A stretch of 38,829 bases of DNA, taken from contig JAKQEQ010000014.1 of NCBI GenBank assembly GCA_029556545.1, forward strand, positions 1 to 38,829, in the 5' to 3' direction. The stretch's first letter is position 1; the number at the start of each line of letters is the position of its first letter. The notes beneath the pieces were generated by a model. The model did no database searches, was not told the origin of the DNA, and worked only from the letters and a program-made list of their open reading frames with translations. The position numbers and the translations under genes are program-made. Positions 24,215-32,800 of this stretch are shown here, in pieces. The stretch comes from Candidatus Hydrogenedentota bacterium. GTDB lineage: Bacteria > Hydrogenedentota > Hydrogenedentia > Hydrogenedentales > JAGMZX01.

Positions 24215-27200
24215 GGTCGGCATCAATCATCATTCTGACGGCAGTGTCGGCGGCGTTCGCCATCAATTTGGCCGATGCGGCGCCCAATCCAGCGGATCTC
24301 CTCGCCTACTACAAGTTTGACGAGACATCCGGCACGACGGTCTCTGACGAGACCGGTGATTATGACGGGACAATTAACATCAGCAACGCCTGGCATACGG
24401 GCGGCAAGTATGGCGGCTGCATCCAGTGCGGCCCCAATCACGCCGAGGTGGTCGTGCCCGCAAGCCTGTTCAGTCAGTTGTCCAACGAAGTCACGGTATC
24501 CGTCTGGATACGCGGCGATGTCGAAGTTCCGAACACCTTTGAGAAGGTTTTCGGCGGGAAAACCCCCTCGTACCCGTGGTGGCTCTACGCCCATGTCCCC
24601 TTTGGAGAGGGACACCGCTTGGGCTGGGTCGAGTTCGGCGCCGGCGGCGACTGGGACAGCACCCCCAACCAGGCGGTACGCTGGGAGCCCTCCGGAACTT
24701 CACATTATTACAATAACTGGAACCACTATATCTTCACCAAGAGCACCAGTTCCGGCGGCGGGGTGAAAATCTATCACAACGGCGTGCAGAAGGCCCACAA
24801 TTCAGGCGCCTTGAACACGGTCGCGGGCATCACGAAGTTTGTCATCGGCAAACAGCCCGATGCCAACGAGGAGTATTACTCCGGACGCATAGACGACTTT
24901 GCCATCTTCAAGAAATGCCTGACCGGCGAGGACATCACCACCCTCTACACCCAAGGTCCGGGGGCGTGGCTGCCGGGCCCGCCCATTATCAACGAGGTGT
25001 CCCCCGACCCGGATTCGGTAATCGCCAATAGGCAATACACCAAGCAATTGACCCTGAGCCAGGGCACCGCCCCGGTGAGTTGGTCGGTCGTGCAGGGACC
25101 TGCCGGTCTCAGTGTCAACTCGAGTGGCTACGTCAGCGGCTGGACGCCTGCCGAACCTGATATTGGAAGTATCTTCACGATCGAGATCGAGGCCGGTAAC
25201 GCCTACGGTTCAGACACCGAAAGCTGGCAGGTCCAGGTCATTTCCGGTCGTGACCCCGCGGACCTTCTTGTCTACTATAAATTCAATGAGACTTCCGGCA
25301 CGACCGCCTATGACGCCACCGGAAACTACCATGGCACAATCAACATCAGCAACGCGTGGCATCCCGACGGAAAATATGACGGCTGCATCCAATGTGGCGC
25401 CAATCACGCCGAGGTGGTGGTTCCCGCAAGCCTGTTCAGTCACTTATCCAACGAAGTCACGGTATCCGTCTGGATACGCGGCGATGTCGAAGTCCCGAAC
25501 ACCTTTGAAAAGGTCTTCGGCGGCAAGACCCCCTCGTACCCGTGGTGGCTCTACGCCCATGTTCCCTTTGGAGAGGGACACCGCTTGGGCTGGGTCGAGT
25601 TCGGCGCCGGCGGCGACTGGGACAGCACCCCCAACCAGGCGGTACGCTGGGAACCCACGGGCTCCGCGCACTATTACAATAATTGGAACCACTATATCTT
25701 CACCAAGAGCACCAGTTCCGGCGGCGGAGTGAAAATCTATCACAACGGGGTGCAGAGGGCCCATAATTCGGGCGCCTTGAACACGGTCGCGGGCATCACG
25801 AAGTTCGTGATCGGCAAACAGCCCGACGCCAACGAGGAGTATTACTCCGGACGCATAGACGACTTTGCCATCTTCAAGAAGTGTCTGACCGGCGACGATA
25901 TCACCACCTTGTACACTCAGGGCCCGGACGCCTGGCTTCCTGGACCGCCAATCATTCATGAAGTCTCCCCGGACCCGGACTCGGCAATCGCCAATACCGA
26001 GTACACCCGGCAACTGACCCTGAGTCAAGGTACACATCCAATCACCTGGTCGGTGGTGCAGGGCCCTTCCGGTCTCGATGTAAATTCGAATGGTTACGTA
26101 AGCGGCTGGACGCCTACCGACCTCGACATTGGAAGCAGCATCACCATCGAGATCGAGGCCGCCAACGCCCATGGCTCGGACACGGAGAGCTGGCAGGTCC
26201 TGGTCCTCATGCCTCCGCCACCGATTATCAATGAAGTCACCCCCGATCCTTATCCCGCCTTGGCTGACGCCGAGTTCACACTCCAACTTACCCTAAGCCA
26301 GGGAGCGCCGCCAATCACTTGGTCGGTGGTACAGGGACCGGTGGGATTGGTCGTTAGCCAGTCCGGCTACCTCAGCGGCTGGACGCCGGTTATTGCGGAA
26401 ATCGGCGACTTCTTCCCCATCGAAATCGAGGCCAGCAACGCCTACGGATCGGACACGGAGAGCTGGCAGGTCCTGGTGATATCTCCCCCGCCGCCGATAA
26501 TCAACGAAGTTACTCCTGATCCCTCCCCGATCATGGCCAACATCGAATACACCAAACAACTTACCCTAAGCCAGGGGGCCCCGCCTATTACCTGGTCCGT
26601 GGTCCAGGGACCGGACGGACTCGTGGTGAATCAATCGGGATACGTCAGCGGTTGGACGCCGACTACCGGGGACATCGGCAGTCTATTCACCATCGAGATC
26701 GCGGCAAGCAACGCCTATGGCGCCGACACGGAAAGTTGGCAGGTCGAGGTCGTCGCGGGCGAAATTGTGAGCCTCTACGACCTATTCGAAATCACCATTA
26801 CCAATAATACGTCCTATGCAAATAAGTTCAGGGGCGTCGATCTCAATGGAACCTTTGTGTCTCCGTCCTCGCGCAATGTCGCCTTCCCGGGGTTTTTCGA
26901 TGGCGACGGCAGCGGCGGCGGAGCCCATCTCGACGTAACCAGTTTTCCGCAGGACAACGCCGGCGAACTGACAGGAAACGTCTGGAAACTTCGCTTCATG
27001 CCGGACGAGGTTGGTGCGTGGAGCTATAGCTGGTCGTTTTCCGACGGATCGAAGTCGGGCGCCGGAAATTTTCATTGCGTGGCCGAGGGCGCGAGACCGG
27101 GCGTATTGAAGAACCAGAGCGGCAGCCCATTCTGGCATCGAGACGGCCTCGATCAGCCCTTCTTCCCAAAACCCGTGTACATTCTGCCCGGCGAACAGCT

Positions 27201-29634
27201 TTGCTATCCCACCAGCGTGTACGGCCCCAACGTATACGATAAGTTGATTCAACGTGGTTTTAATCTGATCGTGACGAATCTTATGCCCATCTGGAACTGG
27301 ACAACCAATCAGGTACATCCCAGTAACGGGCAAGCCGATATCGATATCATGCTCTACTACCAGCACAAAAACTATAGTGGAGATGAATCGTGCTACGATA
27401 CGGACCGCATGAATCTCTTTACCTGGAAGCGAATCGACGATCACTTGCGCTACCTCGCCGACCGTGACATCGTCACTTGGGGCTTTCAGGGGTTTGCCAT
27501 CAAGCGCACGTTGACTATTCAGCCGAACCAGTGGCCCGCGGACAAGGGCCGATGGTACATCCGCTATTGCATGGCCCGGATGGCGCCCTACTGGAACGTA
27601 GTATGGCATCACACCTGGGAATCGGACTCGGGCGCGGACAATTTCATCGCCTGGGTCAATGACTATGACCCCTGGAACCGCTATTACTTCCAGGTCGACT
27701 CTGCTCACTCGCGATACGGCATCTCCGCCAAGTCCTACCTGACGCCGGACAATATCCCGAGCTACTACGGGACGGGCAGACCGATCTGGATGTGCGAGGA
27801 CCACGGTCCCCTCTGGGGATATAACCGCACCACCACTGGAAGCGACAATATCGACGCAATGGACATTGCCTGGAAGATGGTATGTCAGGGAGCTACCACG
27901 TACTGGTCCGAGTGGGACTACGATACGTCCGGCGGGCGTACTTTTAGTCAGGTGAACACGGCGAACGTGGTCACGTACATGGCGGTCCTGTACAACTTCA
28001 TCGGTAATCAGACGAGTTTCGCCCGATTGCAGCCCCGTCGGGACTTGGTGGACAGCAGCGCTTACTGCCTGGCCGACCCTGGGAAAGAGTACGTGGTCTA
28101 CTCGTCAAGCGGGTCGTCCTTCAACGTAAACCTGAGCGCCGCCGCCGGCGAGACGCTCGACTGCCGATTCCTGAATCCTTTGAACGGGTCATTCCAGCCG
28201 TCCTTCCAACGCTCGGGCGGCGGGACCCAAGCGTTCACCAAGCCAAACTCCGGAAAATGGACGCTCCACGTGGTAAAGCTTGATCCGCCAATCATCAATG
28301 AGGTCACGCCTGACCCGGACACGGCCTTCGTCGGGATCGAGTACACAAGACAGTTGACCCTGTCACAGGGCGCGCCGCCGATTGCCTGGTCCGTCGTGCA
28401 GGGACCCGCGGGGCTGACGGTGGATCAGACCGGCCATGTCAGCGGCTGGACACCGACCTTGGCCGATGTCAACAACACCTTTATTATTGAGATTCGGGCC
28501 GCCAACGCGTATGGCGATGACCAGAAATCATGGGGCGTGACGGTGCCGGACCAAGGCGGCGAAGGTGAGGGCGAAGGTGAAGGCGAGGGTGAGGGCGAAG
28601 GTGAAGGCGAGGGTGAGGGCGAGGGCGAAGGCGAGGGCGAGGGTGAGGGCGAGGGCGAAGGCGAGGGCGAAGGAGAAGGCGAAGGCGAGGGTGAAGGCGA
28701 AGGGGAGGGCGAGGGCGAGCCTCCATTCACCGAGGTGTGCGCCGCGGATACGCCCGTCACGATTGCGGGTGAACCGGAAGGCGGTCTCGACTCCATCATC
28801 GAAATAGCGGATAACCTCGTGATCCTCGACCTCGATGTTCTCCTCAATGTAGCCCATCCCTGCATCCCGGACCTGCGATTTGAATTAGTCGCACCCGACG
28901 CGACGTCCGTCACCCTCATCGAGCACATCGGTGGAGGCGGCATCCTCTCAGGGCTGGGTTGTCCCGACCAGTTCATCAACACGATCCTGGATGATGAATC
29001 GCCCACGTCCCTGGCTGATGGCGTTGCTCCATACACGGGTTCCTTCAATATCGCGCACCCGACCGCCGGGCAACTGGCGGAGTTCGATGGATTGAATACT
29101 CAGGGCACGTGGACCCTTCGCGTGACTAACGGTTTCGACCTGTCGGGCGTATTGGAAGGTTGGTGCCTCCGCATCACCGGTGAACCGGGCGGCGAGGGCG
29201 AAGGAGAGGGTGAAGGAGAGGGCGAAGGAGAGGGTGAAGGAGAGGGCGAAGGCGAAGGCGAAGGCGAGGGCGAAGGAGAGGGTGAAGGAGAGGGTGAAGG
29301 AGAGGGCGACCCGTGCTTCAGCGAGTACCACACCGCGGACCAGTCGCGGAACAACTTGATCGAATTGACCGAGTTGCTCCGGGTGATTCAGTTCTATAAT
29401 TCGGAGGGCTTCCACTGTGCCGCGAATCCTGACGACACGGAAGACGGGTACGTGCCGGGGCCAGGCGCAAATCACGACTGCTGCCCGCACGCGAGCGACT
29501 ACGCGCCCGCAGGTCCAGATTGGCAGATTGCCCTGACCGAACTGTTGCGCGCGATCCAGTTCTACAACTTCCCCGGTTACCACTACTGCCCGGGCGAAGG
29601 CACGGAGGACGGATTCTGCGCGGGACAGGGGTAA
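24211..29634 (+). CDS. Secreted glycosidase-like protein with duplicated LamG modules, P-domain, GE linkers and EF-hand-like tail
   Basis: This 1807-residue protein has a signal peptide (MRSASIIILTAVSAAFAINL). Two LamG-like modules (YYKF.ETSGTT ... GRIDDFAIFKKCL), each followed by a putative-Ig repeat (INEV.PDP ... SGWTP ... ESWQV), are encoded by a 966-bp tandem duplication; three more Ig repeats complete the series. A DUF5060-like segment (NKFRGVDLNGTFVSP) and a DUF4038/apiosidase-like TIM barrel follow (KLIQRGFNLIV, RPIWMCEDHGPLWGY, TTYWSEWDYD). The collagen-binding-2-like domain (CLADPGKEYVVYSSSG ... FTKPNSGKWTLHV) and another Ig repeat precede the first GE linker. A proprotein-convertase P-domain, a second GE linker and the terminal domain end it. 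Polysaccharide binding and cleavage outside the cell is the likely job. AAGGAAG precedes the ATG by 7 nt. Confidence 0.88.
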   Translation: MRSASIIILTAVSAAFAINLADAAPNPADLLAYYKFDETSGTTVSDETGDYDGTINISNAWHTGGKYGGCIQCGPNHAEVVVPASLFSQLSNEVTVSVWIRGDVEVPNTFEKVFGGKTPSYPWWLYAHVPFGEGHRLGWVEFGAGGDWDSTPNQAVRWEPSGTSHYYNNWNHYIFTKSTSSGGGVKIYHNGVQKAHNSGALNTVAGITKFVIGKQPDANEEYYSGRIDDFAIFKKCLTGEDITTLYTQGPGAWLPGPPIINEVSPDPDSVIANRQYTKQLTLSQGTAPVSWSVVQGPAGLSVNSSGYVSGWTPAEPDIGSIFTIEIEAGNAYGSDTESWQVQVISGRDPADLLVYYKFNETSGTTAYDATGNYHGTINISNAWHPDGKYDGCIQCGANHAEVVVPASLFSHLSNEVTVSVWIRGDVEVPNTFEKVFGGKTPSYPWWLYAHVPFGEGHRLGWVEFGAGGDWDSTPNQAVRWEPTGSAHYYNNWNHYIFTKSTSSGGGVKIYHNGVQRAHNSGALNTVAGITKFVIGKQPDANEEYYSGRIDDFAIFKKCLTGDDITTLYTQGPDAWLPGPPIIHEVSPDPDSAIANTEYTRQLTLSQGTHPITWSVVQGPSGLDVNSNGYVSGWTPTDLDIGSSITIEIEAANAHGSDTESWQVLVLMPPPPIINEVTPDPYPALADAEFTLQLTLSQGAPPITWSVVQGPVGLVVSQSGYLSGWTPVIAEIGDFFPIEIEASNAYGSDTESWQVLVISPPPPIINEVTPDPSPIMANIEYTKQLTLSQGAPPITWSVVQGPDGLVVNQSGYVSGWTPTTGDIGSLFTIEIAASNAYGADTESWQVEVVAGEIVSLYDLFEITITNNTSYANKFRGVDLNGTFVSPSSRNVAFPGFFDGDGSGGGAHLDVTSFPQDNAGELTGNVWKLRFMPDEVGAWSYSWSFSDGSKSGAGNFHCVAEGARPGVLKNQSGSPFWHRDGLDQPFFPKPVYILPGEQLCYPTSVYGPNVYDKLIQRGFNLIVTNLMPIWNWTTNQVHPSNGQADIDIMLYYQHKNYSGDESCYDTDRMNLFTWKRIDDHLRYLADRDIVTWGFQGFAIKRTLTIQPNQWPADKGRWYIRYCMARMAPYWNVVWHHTWESDSGADNFIAWVNDYDPWNRYYFQVDSAHSRYGISAKSYLTPDNIPSYYGTGRPIWMCEDHGPLWGYNRTTTGSDNIDAMDIAWKMVCQGATTYWSEWDYDTSGGRTFSQVNTANVVTYMAVLYNFIGNQTSFARLQPRRDLVDSSAYCLADPGKEYVVYSSSGSSFNVNLSAAAGETLDCRFLNPLNGSFQPSFQRSGGGTQAFTKPNSGKWTLHVVKLDPPIINEVTPDPDTAFVGIEYTRQLTLSQGAPPIAWSVVQGPAGLTVDQTGHVSGWTPTLADVNNTFIIEIRAANAYGDDQKSWGVTVPDQGGEGEGEGEGEGEGEGEGEGEGEGEGEGEGEGEGEGEGEGEGEGEGEGEGEGEGEPPFTEVCAADTPVTIAGEPEGGLDSIIEIADNLVILDLDVLLNVAHPCIPDLRFELVAPDATSVTLIEHIGGGGILSGLGCPDQFINTILDDESPTSLADGVAPYTGSFNIAHPTAGQLAEFDGLNTQGTWTLRVTNGFDLSGVLEGWCLRITGEPGGEGEGEGEGEGEGEGEGEGEGEGEGEGEGEGEGEGEGEGDPCFSEYHTADQSRNNLIELTELLRVIQFYNSEGFHCAANPDDTEDGYVPGPGANHDCCPHASDYAPAGPDWQIALTELLRAIQFYNFPGYHYCPGEGTEDGFCAGQG
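24289..26220 (+). repeat. Two tandem 966-bp units (LamG plus Ig-like module)
   Basis: Unit 1 (24289-25254) and unit 2 (25255-26220) align at a constant 966-bp offset. For example, TACCCGTGGTGGCTCTACGC is at 24571 and 25537. The units are highly similar and keep the frame, so the duplication is recent or homogenised. Confidence 0.9.
28558..28719 (+). repeat. GE linker before the P-domain
   Basis: 162 bp of GGNGAR hexamers joining the last Ig repeat to the P-domain of the 24211 gene. Confidence 0.95.
29191..29307 (+). repeat. GE linker before the terminal domain
   Basis: 117 bp of GGNGAR hexamers with a regular GGTGAAGGAGAGGGCGAAGG higher-order pattern, suggesting recent expansion in 12- to 18-bp units. 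Confidence 0.95.
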
Positions 29635-29694
29635 CGCCGGCCCGCGTTGACATGACCGAATTGGGTATGGCTGCGGCATGACGCACGTTCGCGG

Positions 29695-29722
29695 CGAAAA
29701 AGCCCTGCCGATCGGCAGGGCT
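29695..29722. terminator. Strong hairpin with T-run on the minus strand
   Basis: AGCCCTGCC-GATC-GGCAGGGCT (29701-29722) is a perfect 9-bp stem with a tetraloop, preceded on the plus strand by AAAAA. Read on the minus strand it is a hairpin followed by TTTTT, a textbook intrinsic terminator facing leftward. On the plus strand it lacks a T-run but could still slow polymerase after the 24211 gene. It lies 15 bp before the promoter at 29737. Confidence 0.65.
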
Positions 29723-29736
29723 GTATCCGGAAGCAC

Positions 29737-29779
29737 TTGACAAATCGCCTCCGACCGGCTATAGTGCCTTTATTTGAGG
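29737..29779 (+). promoter_or_regulatory. Promoter and operator-like palindrome, leader copy 2
   Basis: TTGACA (29737-29742), a 17-bp spacer and TATAGT (29760-29765). CCTTTATTTGAGG (29767-29779) lies one base after the -10, as in copies 1 and 3, and TTTTATAGGC follows. The leader ATG is 43 bp after the -10, nearly as in the other copies. Confidence 0.85.
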
Positions 29780-29808
29780 CGTATTTTATAGGCGCTTTGG
29801 GCCGGGGC

Positions 29809-29886
29809 ATGAATACCACGTTGGATAGCGGAGACCGACGCCGCAAGGAGTCTTGGTGTCGGCAACCGGCAGACTCCAGGAAGAAG
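29809..29886 (+). pseudogene. Remnant of the GntR-LacI regulator start, in frame with the surface gene
   Basis: Codons from ATG 29809 read MNTTLDSGDRRRKE and then SWCRQPA, matching the first 21 residues of the regulator (MKVALDSVDRRRKE, PLYQQLA) at 12 positions. Similarity ends after this, so nearly the whole regulator has been deleted. There is no stop before ATG 29899, so the remnant is fused in frame to the surface gene and could add a 30-residue extension ahead of its signal peptide. Confidence 0.7.
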
Positions 29887-29898
29887 GGAGACCGAAGG

Positions 29899-32800
29899 AT
29901 GGCAACGAGACAAGTCGCTTTGCTGATCGTTGGGTTAGTCGCGGGAGTGCTGCCCTGTCTGGCTTATGGGGCGCAAGTGACGCTTTTCGAAGAGACTTTC
30001 AGTTCAGACCCGTTTGCGGGGGGCCGGTGGCGAGTTGAAAAGGACGGTGAAGCCAGACCCGGAACCGTCGCCTATCAAAGTAGCGGAGGACAATGCGGAT
30101 CGCCGGCCGGCTACATCGAGCGCGTACCAAGCGGCCACCGTGATGTCATATACAATTCTTCCTTTGGCACTACCGGGTACGTGAACCTCAAGCTCACATT
30201 CTGGTATAGGAACGAGTCCGGCGCCAGCGTCATCGCCTACGTGCTCCGGGACGGCGTTTGGACCGCCGCGGCCAATGCGGGAGCCGCCGCCGCCTGGACC
30301 AAGAGCGAAACCAGCCTGACGGGCACGATCACCGGGATATTCTTTCGACTGGACAGCGGTGACAACAAATACAGACGTCTTGACTGCATCTCGATCGTGG
30401 GGGAACCGGACTGCACACCGCCCGTCGTTATCACACAACATCCCACGAACCTATCGGTGTGCCCCGGCAGCCCGGTAGCGTTCAGCGTCTCGGCGACAGG
30501 GAGCAACTTGACCTACCAGTGGCGGAAGAACGGTGTCGACCTTGCTGACGGCGGAAACGTCTCGGGCGCGACCACGGACACGCTGCTTATAGCCGATGCG
30601 CAGCTTGCCGACAACGGAAGGTACCGGTGCGTGGTCACAGGCGATTGCGGCACCGTGCTTTCAAACCTCGCCGACCTGACGGTCAGTGAACAGCCGACCG
30701 TCACGCAGCAGCCACAGTCCCGAAACGTGCTGGCGGGAAGCGCGGCGACGTTCACGGTAGCCGCCTCCGGCGCGGGCACGCTTTCCTACCAATGGCAGAA
30801 AGACGGCGCCGATCTGAACGACGGCGGCAACGTATCGGGCGCGCACGCCGCACAACTCCAAATATCGAACGTAGGCGAGGACGATCAGGCAAACTACCGA
30901 TGCGCGGTTACTGACGACTGCGGCACGGTCATATCCAAACCGGCCCTGCTGACCATGCGCTACGAGGTTGTGCTGTTCGAGGAAACCTTCAGCACGGACC
31001 CATTTTCGGGCGGGCGCTGGCGGATCGAAAAAGACGGCGTGGCCAGGCCGGGCACCGTCAATTATTACACCAGCGGAGGACAGTGCGGCTCGCCTGCCGG
31101 CTATATCGAGCGTCACTATGACGGACACCGAGACGTCATATACAACGGCTCATTTACCACCGCCGGCCACGGAAATCTGAAGCTGATATTTTGGTACCAC
31201 AACGACTCCAGCGCCGCCATCACTGCCTACGTGCTCCAAAACGGCTCCTGGGTCTCCGTGGCCAATGTGGGGGCCGCCGGCGCCTGGACCAGGAGCGAGT
31301 CCAATCTGACGGGTACGATCACTGGAATATTCTTCAAGTTGGACGGAGGCAATGACAAGTACAGGCGCCTGGACTGCATCTCGATCGTTAGTGAACCCGT
31401 ATGCGAACCGCCGGTGGTGATCACACAGCACCCACGACACACGGCCGTGTGCCCGGGCGGCACGGCGCTGCTCGATGTGGCAGCTTCCGGCAGCAGCCTG
31501 ACCTACCAGTGGCAGAAGGATGGGGCCGACCTCTCCGATGGCGGTGACATATCCGGCGCCGCCACGCCAATCCTCCAGATTGCCAATGCCGACCCGGATG
31601 ACAATGGGGACTACATGTGCGTGGTGAGAGGCGATTGCGGCACGAAATTCTCGAACCCCGCGATGTTGGTGGTGAGTTCGAATCCCATAATCCTCAAGCA
31701 CCCGCAGTCGCAGGAAGCGCCGTTGGGAGGTGCTGCCACGTTCTCGGTTACTGTCTTGGGCGCCGGCACGGTCACGTACCAGTGGCAGCGGGACGGCAAC
31801 GACCTGGGCGACGGCGGGGGCGTCTCGGGGACCGCGACCGACACCCTCGAGATCGCCACTGTCGCTCCTATCCACGAAGGGATCTATCGCTGCGTGGTAA
31901 GCGACGATTGCGGCACGACCACTTCGAATACGGCCTCATTGACCGTGGAGTACCAGGAGGGCTATACGACCTACGGCCTCGTCGCCCACCTGCCCTTCAC
32001 CGAGGGCGCCGGACCAACTTCGAAAGACATTACCGACAACGGCCACGACGCCAACCTCGTAAGCACATCATGGGGCGAGGGGTTTATCACGGTGCCGCAC
32101 AACGATCAGTCGGCGATGATCAGCGTCCAAACAAGCCCTCAAATGCGGAGCCAGTCCTTTGCGTGGGCATTTTGGTTCGAGGCTACCGCCCCCAGCGGCT
32201 TCGGGCGCATCTGCTCTCAGACCAGCAGCATCGGCGGCACCGGGCCTGAGCTGTTTATGACCTCGGGGGACAAACCCACGGTCCGCATCAACAACGCGGG
32301 CGCCACATTCAACGTGCCGACGATCGGAACGCGATCAAACGAGGGTCCGCCGGATCACATGGGTTTTGCGATGGAGTCCTTCCATCGCAACGCCGGCCCG
32401 GAACATCTCGTGCTGGCGCATGATGCGGACAGCAAGACCGTCCGCATATTTGTTGGTCTTCTCGGCGAGCCGCTCAAACTCTCCTTCGAGGCTACCTACA
32501 ACGGCAGCTACGCCGTCAGCGACGTGCCGTTGATTCTCGGAAACGCTATGGGCGGCAACCGCGTATTTGGCGCGAAGTTCTTCCAGTTCTCCCAATATGA
32601 CCGGGCCCTCACCTTCCAAGTGGACGGCAATCGTAATGTGACCGGCGGCGAGATTCTCGAAAACCATGAGGCCGGACACGAAGTAACTTCCCTGGTGGCG
32701 GGGATTTCCACAAGCCCCAGCGGGCATTACGTCAACTACAAAGGCCGGACGATTATGATGGTCGGCGATAGCGGCACCCAGTGCGTGCTGCAGAACGCCA

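Noticed and set aside
29737-29808. Start of the second glycosidase-like protein upstream of 29809
   Set aside because: These codons overlap the promoter and operator-like palindrome, so they are probably not translated.
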